From the NCBI RefSeq assembly GCF_030272615.1, contig NC_081405.1, positions 470,382,008 through 470,446,007 of the forward strand: a stretch of 64,000 nt of DNA, written 5' to 3'. The position numbers and the translations under genes were made by a program. Positions 22,729-35,364 of this stretch are shown piece by piece. The notes under the pieces were generated by a model. It was given only the letters and a program-made list of their open reading frames with translations, ran no database searches and was not told where the DNA came from. Each line of letters begins with the position of its first letter. Within the stretch, counting starts at the first letter, position 1. The stretch comes from Cryptomeria japonica (Eukaryota > Streptophyta > Pinopsida > Cupressales > Cupressaceae).

Positions 22729-24640
22729 GTGAAGTTAAATCTTTTAAATTGGTATCATTTCTTAAATGGTTGTTCAAATATTTGAGATTGTCACGGCCAT
22801 GATATTTATTGCTTCATTTGTTGGTCTTAATATCTTCATTCTGGTACTTGGTGTGGAGTATTGAGTAATGCTAGATTCTTTGAATTCAGATCTGATATTC
22901 ACTTTGATGGCTGTTTTGTCAATACTAACTATTTAAATTCTTATTAGTGAAATTAGAGGATTATAATAAGACCGTATGACTCTGCACTACAAATGTCAGG
23001 TCTGTGGTCCACAGTAGCAACATTCTTTCCAAGGAATAAGTTGTTAAACCAAAATATAGTATTTTTTTTCAATTAATCAGGAAACAATCAGGTTAGGGTC
23101 AGGTTTGGAGAAAATTGGGAAAGTCTTGTTGCAGGAAGGAGAAAAAAAGAACCTAGAAACCCTAAACAAATAGTTGAATTTTTGGTTTTAAAAATGTCAA
23201 AATTAGTTTGATGGATTAATTGCAAAAGCCCAAAACTACTATTTTTAATTCAAAAAATCAGCATCAGGCATGAGCAGAAATAAATTGAACTAAATTGTGG
23301 TTTTAAAATATTTTTTTAAACTATGGTATGTATTGATATTTGAGTAATCCAAAGGCTTTTTATAGACAATGTGGCTTTTGTTTTAGCACTAGTATGTGCG
23401 GAGTCAATTTACAAACCCTTAAAGAAGCTGTGTAATTTACTGAAAGATACTGTTGGCAGTTTGTCATTGATGTCAGTAATATGCAGAGCTATTGATTTAT
23501 TATCCGAATAAAAGATTATGTGAGTAAATATGCATTGTTGTGAAACCAAAATATTTTAATCTGAAAATCAAACATTGTGGGATGCGATTAATATTTGTAT
23601 AGTCAATAGCTGCCAAATGGAATGTATCTTTGAATGGACTTTACCAAGGCAAAGATTTATTGGGTTCTTAATTATTGATGCTTGTATTTTTGAAGGCCAA
23701 TGCATGGCAAATAATTATACTATTTATACTCAAGTATTGAAGCAAATAACACCATGATAAATATTTATTTTGGGGGTTTGGTACAAACACTACTCTCGCG
23801 AATTAATAATTTCATCTATTATGAAGAATGCATTGAGCGCATAGAGTATAGATGAATTTACCTTCAGGTGCATGGAGATTGGAATCAAGTCTTTCTGGAT
23901 ATAAAGATTACTTATTGATACTTGTGAGTATACCATTTGCTAGGTCGTGAGAATATGTTATTGTGGAGTTTGAAGTAGGTTGAGCATCTACGGGACTGAA
24001 CATTCTTTGATTTCCTTTTGCCGCATTGGAAGTTATCAATACGCAAAAGAATGATTGTATGGAGACAGTTCAAACTACAGAGGCAATATTGATAGTCATG
24101 GTTGCCAGTTATGATTCGTTGGAGGCAGTTTTGATTGTTACAATTGGTTCTAACTTCTTCAAACTACATTCACTCTCTCTATATATGATTTGGAGTTCGA
24201 TTGTTGGTAATGATTTGTGTAATACTGGTAAAAGAAAAGAACGGTGAAATGTTTGGTGTTCATACCTGAGAGATGTGAAGAATGTCTATAATCTGAAGAG
24301 AGTTTCTTGTTGTTTATAATGTTTATAAAGCAGTGGTATTTAAGAATGTCCTGAGTCGGCGGTAAGGACTGTTCTGAGTATACTTCATTAGTAAAGGATA
24401 TAGAAGTCTGATTCAGAACGAATACAGAAAGTGCAGAGGCTTGAGTCAGATCAGAGAAAGACTTTAAGATTTGAGAACAATTTCATATATTGTTATTTTG
24501 ACAGTTTATACTTCTAAAGTGTTTATATAATATGTCTGCAAACAGTTTCGGATTTGTTCAAATGTCTGTATATTGATACTGGTAATATTCAGAGAAAGCA
24601 TTGCAGGTTGTCAGTATAAAGAAGTGGATCTTCATTTTTC
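22729..24640. other. Start of the 10.3-kb intron, no gene seen
   Basis: AT-rich intron sequence after donor GTGAAG. Short open frames (for example 23575-23757 and 24026-24247) show no family signature. Confidence 0.45.
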
Positions 24641-24647
24641 AAATGAA

Positions 24648-25994
24648 CCCAAACTCGCTGCGAGTCAGGCGAGTTGAGCCAAGCTCGGTGAGTTTTGCTG
24701 ACTCGGGACTTGGACTTGGCGAGTTTTGATCATAACTCACCGAGTCTTGCCGAGTCCGAGCTCCAAGACTCGGCCACGACAGGTCAATGCTTTGACTTGA
24801 AAAAAAACAAAAAAACATGAAGTTGTTTGACAAGTTAGTCTCTCCGTCAGGATTCATACATGGAATATAACATTTAAGTATAAGAAAGAGAAATGTACTT
24901 TAAGTTATATTCCATTTATATTGTCAGGATGTTTGAGAGTGGTTTCGGACCTCCATGAGTTATAATGCAAAATCTAGTTTTTGGAGGATCATTCAAATTT
25001 CTAGACTTAGTCAAATTTCAGGCCATTTCAGGATCAAGATGACATTCCAGACTTTAAAGGCGAGTTCACTGTGACCTTGATGTAAGGCACGGGACCTAGG
25101 AGGACACTATGCATTCAACCAAGGTTTGATTTACCAACTTTAAGTGTGACCGGATAGTCCACAAAAACCCTAGGAACGATCTAAATAACCCCTAATCACT
25201 CAACTGACCTAACCTCCTTCGCTCTACCTTGAGGAGATCCACCTGACTTGATGACCTTTGAGAAACTCAATCCCTTCAATGCAAAGGCTAAGATACTAAA
25301 ACGACCAACAGCAAAACTAAAAGGGCTAACCCTAGAAAGCAAAAAGTGGGGGTCTTCATTGAAAATGGGGCGATGTGTGAGTACCTCACAACAGGGATGT
25401 TTCTTAAAATTTTGAAAAAAGGGGGTGAGTTGGGGACATTTCCTACTTGTCCCCACATCCCAAAAAATCCCCCCATGGGGCACAAGGTTATTTTTGGCAA
25501 GGGACATGTCTCTGAGGAACATATTTTCAAACCCTTATGGCCTCACAATTCCCCTTTCCATCCAACATATATATAGCCTAAAAACTAAGAGGTCCAAGAA
25601 AGACCAAGGTCAACTATAGTCCCAAGGTAAAACCTAAGTTCAACAAGCACACTATTTAATGCTACCATACACAAGCACTCCTTACAGTTTCCAAGTGAAG
25701 ATGTTCATGATGTCTCATGTTGGTGCTCCCAGAATTTCAATTTGGCCAAAGAAAATACTAAACAAAAGCCCCAAAGAAGTAGATACTCTACTAGCATGCC
25801 TTTCATGGCATAACAAGCTAGTGCGCATTATAATTGGGCTTTATTCAATAATGGGTGCATGAAACAAGTTTGAAATCGTAAAAAATCTCTTAATTTCAAG
25901 GGTTTTTTTTTTATTTTGCCGAGTCGTAGCCGAGTCATAGCCGAGTCACGAGTTGAGTTGGCCTTGCCGAGTCCGAGCCGAGCCCGAGTCTGGG
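24648..25994. mobile_element. DNA-transposon-like unit with GAGTC-rich ends, interrupted by family A LTR
   Basis: Both ends are dense in GACTCG/CGAGTC motifs (24653-24775 and 25917-25990). The outer edges are inverted: CCCAAACTCG at the left and CGAGTCTGGG at the right. Such subterminal clusters suit a hAT-like element. Its middle contains a copy of the family A LTR terminal part. No target duplication matches at the chosen ends, and no transposase is visible. Confidence 0.4.
24830..25390 (-). repeat. Family A LTR terminal part, second copy
   Basis: Highly similar to 1518-2079, from the phrase ACAAGTTAGTCT to the closing GCGATGTGTGA and CTCACA. Both have the same orientation. The left part of the LTR is missing here. 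Confidence 0.75.
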
Positions 25995-27872
25995 AACTAT
26001 GCTTCATACAGTATATGCAAAAGGTCAAACAATCGGTTCATCACAATCTGATTTTGTGCTTTCACTTTTGTTAAGAATTTGGTGAAATTATAGTTGACTC
26101 AGCAAACATGAGTGACGCATCGTAGACTTTGTGTATCTTCAAAATTGTAATATCTTGCCTTGCAGAATTAAAATCAGAGATAATAAGTTTTATTTGTAAT
26201 ATCCTTTTGGCTGGTGCCATAAGGATTCTGAGTTGGTGCTCAGATTGTGGAGTTAGGGTGTTGAAAGAGTTGGTGCTCTTAAGATAGGGGTTTGGTGACT
26301 CCTTAGGGTTGGTGCCCTTAAAAATTGTAATTGATTCTAACTGTGAGGCTGGATTAGGACCCTAGATCCTAGCAGTGTTTCTCACTGTGGTTTTTCCCAT
26401 CTTGGGTTTCCAAGTCAAATCTTTTGTAGTTGTTCCATGTGTGATTGCTTTGCATTGTCATTTGAGTATCAGTTTAAATAGTAAACCTGTGTTCAAACAG
26501 ATACATCCTGTAGATGATTTCCCATACTTGTTTGTAAAATCAGCACATTTTTAGGCTCTACCTATAAGAAGAGTGGCTACTGCTTGATATCATTGCAAGA
26601 CTATCTTGTGTATTCAATTCTGTCCCGATTTTGAAGATAATCAAATTATCAGAGAAATTTTCTGGAGGATCCCAATGATCCTTACCTGAAACATTAAATC
26701 AAGGCAGTGCCACTTGAGCTCTGTGAATAAGATATAGGAGTAGTAATGCCTACCAAATAAATCCCACAGGATGATTGCTCTGAATACAAAGGCACCTGCA
26801 TTTAAACTTAAGATGTGGTGCATTTGGTGTTAAGATTATTGGGAGCTTGATTGCTCTTGGGCTCATGAAGAATTTGAAATGTTAAAGGTGTTTAAGAGGT
26901 GCATATTCCTATTTGCCACCAGCTAGAGAGCTCTAGTTTGATAACATGCAGAATGAGTTAGATTTAGCTTCGAAAGGAATGGTGTGGCTTTGAAAAGGAT
27001 GTGATGGCTATATGTCTCATGAATTTGTTTTGGTTATTAGGTGATGAACAATGGAAGAATATTTTCATTTGGACCTTAGTGATAATGAATAGACAATCAA
27101 GCTCGACCAAGATATATTCATTGTAATAGACGTGGAAGGGAACTTAGTCACACCTTACTATTTTTTAATAGTGTGCAATGATTGGCAAGATGATATGCTA
27201 CTGTTTTTGTTTTGCATGTCATGCTTGCATATTTTTGATCGAATGATCATTGGTTCAAACTTCATGTGTGGTCAGGTAGGTGTTAGAGTGATACAGCAAC
27301 TTTACAATCTACAAATATCAAGCATTGTTACATTGAGTTGAATGATTAACATTGTTTTCCTTTGGATTGCTTGCATTTGGATTGATGCCAATTTCTAAGT
27401 TGTCATGGGTAAATCAAGTTGACTAGGATGTGGGATATGGTATTCTTTGTATTTGTATGAAAATGAGTTGCCTTGTCATCATCTTAGTGTTGTGAGTTAT
27501 TGCATTGTCTTATCTTGTTCTCTTTAGAAGCATAGCTTTAGAAATTGGGGTAAGTAAGATTTGTGTATAGCAGACCAACTTCCTTACGTTAACATTCAAT
27601 TGAATTGCTTTGATATCTAGGCTATCTGTAGTGTTATGGGCATCTCTTTGTATATATTGTAATTTGAATTATATTTAATTCTTTAAAAGATGGGCAAGTA
27701 TTTGATTGAATTTGGTGTATCCACTATTTGTGATAATGGGCACCCTAATTTTGATAATCCAACATATGCCTGATTACCAACATTGAGTCCCCTTTAGTCA
27801 CAAAGGTGTGTATATGTATTTTGGTGGAAATTTGAAGCCTACCTTCCAAAGCAAGGAGCTCAACCGTATTAC
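25995..27872. other. Intron with a Copia LTR-like fragment
   Basis: Around 26190-26640 the phrase GTGGTTTTTCCCATC and then GGGTTTCC is the inverted complement of a phrase in the LTR at 44150-44180 (GAAACCCAACTGGG, then AAAAACCACGG), suggesting a Copia LTR piece in opposite orientation. The rest is unremarkable intron DNA. Confidence 0.4.
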
Positions 27873-28466
27873 TGTTTTGAATTCCCAAAAACTGCAATTG
27901 AGTTTGCAATAATATTGTATGCCAACCACACTTCCTAAGTGATTTTTCTTCAAGGTTTTGTGTTTCGTTTAGTTTGTATGGTCTATCTTTTTTCCTTGAT
28001 GGACTATCTTGGTTTTCCTTGTTGAATTGCTTTTCTTTGTTAATGGGTTGCTCACTTTGCTTGTGGATTTTTTTTCATTGTTTCTCTTTGTTAGTAGGGT
28101 TCTCCTTCAAAAACCTTCACCTTTGCTAGTGTTAACTTAACAATTCCAACTTCTATTGGCTGTTCATTGTTTTGAATTCCCCAAAACTGCAATTGAGTTT
28201 GCAATAATATTGTATGCCAACCACACTCCCTAAGTGATTTTTCTTCAAGGTTTTGTGTTTCGTTTAGTTTGTATGGTCGATCTTTTTTCCTTGATCGACT
28301 ATCTTGGTTTTCCTTGTTGAATTGCTTTTCTTTGTTAATGGGTTGCTCACTTTGCTTGTGGAATTTTTTTCTTTGTTTCTCTTTGTTAGTAGGGTTCTCC
28401 TTCAAAAACCTTCACCTTTGCTAGTGTTGACTCAACAATTCCAACTTCTATTGCTTGTTCATTGTT
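27873..28466. repeat. Tandem duplication of a 295-bp unit
   Basis: 27873-28167 and 28168-28466 are nearly identical head-to-tail copies; both begin TGTTTTGAATTCCC. By eye only a few bases differ, so the duplication is young. Neither copy has a meaningful coding frame. It lies in the 10.3-kb PNPase intron. Confidence 0.88.
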
Positions 28467-31074
28467 ACATCCAATTTTGTGAAGATTTTGAATTTTTGTT
28501 GAATGCCAACATCATTATGTGTCTTGTCATGTGTTGATCCTTCTCCTTAGACTCTTTGTTATTGGAGAATTCCCAAAGATCTTCTGGTTTGATAGTCGCC
28601 ATTTCCATGAAACATTTCTCTTGAGATTTGATGGCTGAGAGCAATTACACTATCAAAGTTATATCATTTTGGACCCACCAATAGTTTGCTTGTTGACAAT
28701 AGTTCTTTTGCTAGTGAGGTCTTCAAAGGTTTCTTCATGTCAACCTTCTCTCCCACTTGTTAGTACTCTTCGTATTCTTTCAAAAGAAAGCGTAGTTAAA
28801 TGTACACAATTCTAGAACATGCCTGACACATGCCTTAATGGCTCCTACAATTGCCATTTTAGTAGATTTCTCACAAGACCTTGCCATGTCTCAAATTTGT
28901 TGATCAATTGGATTTCATGGTCATCTCATTGACATTTTCATTTGGAGACCACATCTGCCGTCATGAAGCAAGGTGAGTTTTCTTAGCTACCTATTGTTCG
29001 AGCACACACTTCCTCAATCAATGATCATATTGTCAACACCTCTCCTTTATCATTGACTAAATGTCTCAAGTTGTCTAACACTTGTCAACTGTGTGATTTG
29101 TACTATGTTAGTATAAATATGGGCTATACCCTAATGTAATTATCTTTTGACTCTTTGATGAATACATACGCCTTTTCTTCAGCTCAAACTCTTGTTCTAG
29201 AGATTCTCCTTTGTCTCGATATTGTGTGTGCAATGATTACTTGCTATTGCTATACTTTTGAAAATAGTAGGCCTTGAGTTGGTTTAATTATTGGTTGGTT
29301 GAATGTTATAGGTAGAGTCAATTGATCACTAATCTTTGGTGCATTGCCTCTTTCTTTTATTTTTGTAACTCTCTCTCCCCTTATATTTTCATGCATATCT
29401 CTAATCACTCTCCTCCTCGAGATCTGGAATAGAGCTAGATTAGTTTTAGACCATCTTTGTTTTGCAATTATTAGAAGAGGAAGCTAACTTTATCTAGAGA
29501 TTCTTGTGCACCTTATGAAAACTGTAAATATGGAAGTCTCCATGTTCTTGGGTTTTTTTAGAACGGACAAATCCATAGGTGTATATTCTTTGCCAGGTTT
29601 GGTGAGTGGTGTTATGGATTTGTTCTTGCATCTAGGAAACCAATTCTCTTCTTGTCTATGAATATGGAAATTTGACATCTGTTGTGTGAACTGCCGTTGT
29701 ATTGCTCATTTTGATACATTTTGCTCCCCTTGCTATGTGCATCAATCCAATGCAACAACACAATGTACCTGTAAAGTGGAAAATTGAACCCTAGTGATTC
29801 TGCACCTAGGAGAGAGAAAGGAAATCACTGGGATGATTTTCACTTGGGAGATACTTTACATTCAAAAGTGGTGCAGGAGCACCTGATGTTTCTTAGTGAA
29901 CTTCTAATTTTTGGTGTGATTGATCCTAATTGGGTCAATGGTTGAATAAATGTTTCATGATGTCATCAAGGCAAATGTTTCATGATGTCATTATAGCAAA
30001 CATGATGTCATCAAGGCAAATGTTTTTAGTGATCAATCGAGAAAGAATTAATATACAACAACGTTCTCTTATAATATAGTATTCATCACTTAATCATGAT
30101 TCATTAGGGATTATAATTCTGGAATTTATGTTTCTATGGTTGAAAGATACGATTTATAAGTGATGATGTTAAGATGCGATTACAAGGAGTAAGTGTAAAA
30201 TGTTTTAATTTAGACGGGTCATATAAATATTGAGTCACCACTTTCCTATAAGAGGCATCTACTCTAAAGGGGACGTCTCTAAGAAATAGAAGGAAGATAA
30301 AGGATCGATTCGATAAGGAAGTAAAAGGGAGGGGTGAAGATGAAATACATACACTCATTTAAGGAATGTATTCATAGACCTTGGAAAGAGGACTAAATCA
30401 AGGTGAATCTGGAATGGGGACATTACAGCCTCACGAACTTTTGAAAAGGAACGATTTTTATCCCTATAATTTTAAAATATAATTTATATTTAATTTTTCT
30501 AACATTTCACCCACTGTCCCAAAAATTCAGGAAAGTTTTTGTCTCCTTTGCTTCCATGAAACTCGGAGAAAAATAGGAAAGTTGTGAAATTGCAATTAGA
30601 GAATACATGTCTGGATTGGATGGATTGGAAGTAGACTATTGGAGAACTTTCTTGAATTACAAGATAAAGGATTTGCTAGTAGATCTATTTTTATAGGTCC
30701 TAAGACCAGTTTGGCAAAAAGGACACTAAATGTCATCTCATCTCATTTGGGCTTTATTACTTTCCAGAGCCCAGGTTCTCTTTACTCAAATACTTTTTGA
30801 ATGGAATAGGATGCACTTTTGTCCCATTGACCTGCTTGGTTCATATGTGGATGTTAATATATTCATTTGTTTTTTCAAATGAATGCATGGAATTGGTCTT
30901 TGTTTAGTATTTTATGTCCGAATTTAACTTTTGGAACCCAGATTTTGTATGAATCATGGTATCTTCAATAATATATGTCCACAGAAATAATTAAAATTCA
31001 TGCCATGTGAGCATATGTCAAGCATGTTTGAAAAGTGTTTAGGTTTATATTTATGTGATGTGTATTCATAAATC
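28467..31074. other. Intron with LTR debris and short tandem repeats
   Basis: A 25-30-bp unit with CATGATGTCATCAAGGCAAA occurs three times at about 29951-30022. At 30427 a minus-strand LTR-type start TGTAATGTCCCCATTCCAG is visible, as in the solo LTR at 9517, but the other end could not be found. No gene is supported. Confidence 0.45.
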
Positions 31075-31215
31075 TTGTTTTAATGTTGCAAATCTCTTAA
31101 GTTTCAAATTTTGTCTCCCTTGTAACAGTTGACATTGTAGTGCATTGAACAAGATGTGAGAGCCAACATAAAACTGTCAGCAAAGGATACTTGCAAAAAA
31201 TTAAAAAGATCTAGA
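31075..31215 (+). pseudogene. Decayed duplicate of the PNPase exon that starts at 33047
   Basis: The sequence from ATGTTGCAAATCTCTTAAG through GTGCATTGAACAAGATGTGA to AAGGATACTTGCAAAAAA parallels the acceptor and first 110 or so bases of exon 33047. The acceptor CAG has become CAA, a stretch of about 14 bases is missing, and stops are present. The intron sequence just upstream also looks similar, so flanking DNA was copied too. It lies about 1.97 kb before the working exon in the same orientation. Confidence 0.85.
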
Positions 31216-33046
31216 TCAGCCATTGAAGTGACTTTTCTACTATTCATCTAGATGAATGTCTTGAGCCAAGTCTAGATCAGTCATTCCATTTCCATGTATC
31301 AAATATACTTAAGAGTTTTCTGCCTTATGATTAAACTCCCGATCTCCTTTTTTTCCTTTTGGACTTTTATTCTGTTGTAATTCATCATCAGTATAATTTT
31401 GACTCATGTTTTCTATTAACTAGTCGTTGGGTTGATCGAAATAAGCAATTCCATGTCTGATATAACTTAAATATTTACTGTGTTAAAATCACAGCAGCAG
31501 CAAAAAGCTTTTGGGGAAAAATTGATCTAACCAGACGTATAAGATTTAAAAAAAAATGTTTCAAACAGGGAAAAATCAGATTAGAAAAGGAAAAGACATT
31601 AAAAAATATAGAAAAGGGTCATTTTTGTTTGTTTAGGAATTTTAAAGGCATTTTAATTACAGAGATATGGAGAGCAAATAAAATTGAGAGTAAAACTCAT
31701 TAGTTGTGGAATATACATTTTTGTCATTTATGTTCATATTACTGATCACATTGCATAAATTATTAATAACTAGCTGCTAATAGTTCTCAAAATTTCAAAT
31801 CATGTTGTCAATCTATATCTATGCTTTGTCCAGTGTCCAGAAAGAGGATGGAGATAGCTTTTCAGTTAATGCTGTCAAAGTGATTCAATCAGATTAACCA
31901 AGTTTGGATGGGATTTAAATAAGTTGGAAGTGCTTTGAAATGCACCAAACCATTATAAATGTCCTTCAAATAAATGCCCTTCAATAATTTAGAGACCGAG
32001 AGTAGATAGACACCAGCATAAGAGTTCACTCTTAGCATTGTAGCAAATAAACAACTTTAGACTAATTGCTTGATACTTATGTTTTTCTTGGAATAGTTTA
32101 CGTCTTAACAAAATTCAGGCAGGCTTTAGTTATCTTTCTGGTGATAAATTCAGAATTCCTTAACAGCGTTAGGCATACAAAGTTAAATTCAGCATCAATG
32201 CATCTCTTCAAGATTCAGATTCCAGGGTGATAGAACTACATTCTTGAAGGATCTGGAAGAGTTTGTGCAAGGTTTTACTAGAGAAAGAAATGATCCTATG
32301 TGGAGGGAAGATGGGGCTAATGAGAAAAGAATAGCAGGAATGATATTGCTTGATAACAGATGCAGAAGCTGCTGCAGTGCACAAGGGACATTAGAATAAA
32401 TTAGGGCACAGAGCAGGAAAAAGGCTATCATATCAACCAATATGAACTATAATAGAGCAAAATGGTGAATCTAAAACATAAATTTACAAAGTGAAATTGG
32501 GAAATGAGAGCATTTTCAATATTCAATACAATTTATGATTACAGACATGAGAATAGATGGACCTTTTATATATCTATGCCGTTTCCTCTATGATTGCCAC
32601 GTTTCATAACCTGAGTCTAATAACGTAATTTCAAAACTTCAAGTGTGATCCATATGTCATTTTTCCAGCTATCACATGTTATATAAAATGAAGCTTATTA
32701 ACGTAAAATATGACAAATTATAATATATACTGGGAATGTTTACAACAACTCCTCATCATATACTAAAGTTGTTGACCTTGCAGAGGATGTATCAAGCTTC
32801 AATTTTAAAACACTTTCTAATGGTTGTTCCTTATCTGTATTGATCTAATAATATGCAGTCACTGTTTTCATTTATAAATTGGATCCTTCTGGTTATTCGT
32901 TTCAATATCAAACTGCAAATTTATACATAACATGTTTTTTTTTAGCTGCCAGTCACAGTTTTGTCATTAATAATTTTAAATAGAAAAGTAAACAAAAATG
33001 AATATTGGTGACATTTCTATTCTCAAATTCTGTTTTTATGTTACAG
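31216..33046. other. Intron between decayed and working exon copies
   Basis: AT-rich intron sequence. An 81-codon minus-strand frame at 32195-32440 is hydrophobic but has no family signature. It ends in the acceptor TTACAG (33041-33046). Confidence 0.45.
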
Positions 33047-34054
33047 ATCTCTCGAGTTTCAGATGTTGTGTCTCTTGGGCAACAACTCACATTGAAGTGC
33101 ATTGAACGAGATGTCAGGGGCAACATTAAACTTTCACTAAAGGATACTCTGCAAAAAACCAATTCAGAGCAACAGAATATTACCATCAAAGAATCCAACT
33201 TACCACATGTGAATGGATCTTCTTTCACTGCCAATTCTTCGGGCTATAATGTGTCAGTCAGAGATTCCAATTTAGAATCTGTTTCACTAAGCAATGATCT
33301 TCAGGAAATTCAAAGATCTGACATTAATATACTTCCTGTAACTACAAATGGAGTTCAGGAGGCAGATGCCCTTTCTTTATATTCTTCACCATCAGTTGTC
33401 ATTCGCAGTGCTGATGAATGTGATATGAAAAGATATTCCCAAGAGGCTGTCCAGGCATCAGAAAGCAAGCAAGTGAGGAAAAATTCTCAACCAAGTTCAC
33501 CCAAAAAAAAACAGAAATTGATACGTAAGGTGGAAGACACAAGTAGTGAAGTGCACAAGAAACAAGTTACGTTAGAAAATGAGAATGAAAGGTCCTCTCA
33601 AGAAGTCACCCAAGCATCAAGACTGAAGCCAATTAAGAAAGAGTCTAAATCAAGATTAACATCTCAAAAGAGCAGCAAAGTGGATAAGATGCCAGTGGTT
33701 GAAGATGTTTCTGATGTTGCTCCATCTTCTGCCCTATCAGACTTCTTTCGCAATATTACCCTCTCCAATAAAAAAAGTACATGTGAAACTCCTAATACAG
33801 TTGAAACAGAGAGCGTTGAAGATGTTTCTGATGTTGCTCCATCTTCTGCCCTATCAGACTTCTTTCACAATGTTACCGTGTCCAACAAAAAAAGTACATG
33901 TGAAACTCCTTATACAGTTGAAACAGAGAGCATTGAAGTTCACGAGAAGCCAGTTCTAGTTGGAGACCACTGTACAGTTAGGGTGCAGCAGATCCGCACA
34001 TTTGGTCTTGTCCTTCAGATGGCTAATGGAGACATGGGAATGCTTCGGTTCGAG
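33047..34054 (+). CDS. PNP2: Mitochondrial polynucleotide phosphorylase, large exon (end of S1, linker, start of second S1-like domain)
   Basis: This 1,008-bp exon (336 codons, phase 0 both sides) lies between TTACAG and GAG/GTAATG. Residues 1-35 (ISRVSDVVSLGQQLTLKCIE, RDVRGNIKLSLKD) complete the S1 domain; VRGNIKLS is the usual closing strand. Residues 36 to about 300 form a Ser-, Lys- and Glu-rich linker, probably disordered, with SPSVVIRSADECD, a phrase I associate with plant mitochondrial rather than plastid PNPase. Residues about 219-296 are two tandem 39-residue repeats. The last 40 residues (VLVGDHCTVRVQQIRTFGLV, LQMANGDMGMLRFE) begin a second S1-like domain. The upstream in-frame ATG at 33005 is intronic chance. 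Confidence 0.93.
33701..33934 (+). repeat. In-frame tandem repeat, two 117-bp units within the PNPase linker
   Basis: Units 33701-33817 and 33818-33934 differ at 7 of 117 positions. Each encodes 39 residues starting EDVSDVAPSSALSDFF. The length keeps frame. Confidence 0.95.
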
Positions 34055-35259
34055 GTAATGTCCAGCATACAAGGCCCTGTAATTTATGCATTGAGTCTTT
34101 TCTATGCTACTGCCATTGCTTCTACTTTTAAATAGATTGTGTTGGTTGAAATGCTCCTCAGAATATAATCCCTGTTTTGCATTTTATCAGTATCTTGTAT
34201 GTTTATGCACTTGGCACTACAAATAACCATTTCTTGCATGTGGTTGAGGTAGAAAGCTCTAATACATTTAGAAACAAGTGAGGATAAACTTCCAACCAAA
34301 AAATACAAAAAGCAGGAATTATTAGTAACATCTCAGCTCAAAATAAAATTTGATGGGATTAATATACAAAGGTTATTGTTGGGGTTTTATCAATAGAAGG
34401 GGTTCACATGTATTCTGTTGCACAGTTCTGCTTTCTTCCTTAGAAGACAGTATTCTGATTCCTTAGTAGGAGCTATGTTTGTAGTTAGCCACACAGGTGG
34501 CAGTCTATACAGTTGAATACAAATGCTTAATAGTTGTTGTACATTTATCAAACAAATAAAATTTTTAGGCCCGAGACTAAAATTGCCTTTGTCATTTTAT
34601 TTTCGTAATATCTGAATAATATGAACATAATTATAACAGACTAATAATAAAGTGACATTTGAAAATTAATATCTGAACAGTATTGGAGGGTTGACGGCAT
34701 CCATCAAGAAATCCTTTACTTATTGTACATGTATCAATTTTTTTGTATCAACATCATCATCACTACAAAATTATTTGCCAAATATTTAAGTATGATATGC
34801 ATGTTGTGTCGTATCTCCAAATGTGTTATCAGAGTTGAAGTTGTTTCCATCTGTTGCCCTTAATCATGAACTTGGCACACACATTATCTATTCAAGTCTG
34901 TCTCTATATGTCCTTTCTTGTTGCTTTCTTGATATCTATTCCCCACTTATTCCTTCTCTAGCTCCTGTCCAATGCAAACCATACAATGTCACTCACAATT
35001 TCTCAGCTTTAGGAACTTCATGATCGAGGGGAAAGCAGCTTGGGAATATATACAGAATGCTTTTATTCACGAGTCAAGTATTTCACTCAAGATTCTGGAA
35101 GAAGAGCAGAGAAATCCTTCATTTTGTTAATTGTTCAATTCATTTCAAATTTGTGACACCGCTTTCCACTTTGATCTCCTCCTTGCAATCTTAGCAGATA
35201 ATGAAGTTGAAGCAAAGAAATTTCATGTATGTTACATCTGCTTTTTCTGAAATGTGCAG
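34055..35259. other. Last intron of the PNPase gene
   Basis: A 1.2-kb intron from GTAATG to TGTGCAG. It is the only short intron visible in this gene. No inserted element is recognised. Confidence 0.75.
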
Positions 35260-35364
35260 GCTGGAGCAAGGAACGAGTTTGAAGTTGGTGAAGAACTTCA
35301 GGTTAAATGCATGAGAATTAATGACAAGGGTGTACCTGTGTTTTCTTTATTGGAGATGGACTGA
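35260..35364 (+). CDS. PNP2: Mitochondrial polynucleotide phosphorylase, last exon
   Basis: This 105-bp exon follows acceptor TGTGCAG and runs in phase 0 to TGA at 35362-35364. It encodes AGARNEFEVGEELQVKCMRI, then NDKGVPVFSLLEMD. That completes the second S1-like domain begun in the previous exon: F-x-V-G-E-E-L-x-V-K-C is the paired strand, and KGVPVFSL is the closing strand. The second S1-like domain at the C terminus, after a long linker, is what favours the mitochondrial isoform. No clear polyadenylation signal was identified downstream. Confidence 0.9.
   Translation, partial: AGARNEFEVGEELQVKCMRINDKGVPVFSLLEMD

Noticed and set aside
32195-32440. 81-codon hydrophobic minus-strand frame
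   Set aside because: Intronic, no upstream promoter, splice or family evidence; length is within chance.
33005-33046. Upstream ATG of the long open frame at 33005 as a gene start
   Set aside because: These bases are intron: a clear TTACAG acceptor at 33046 and S1-domain continuity place the coding start at 33047 as an internal exon.
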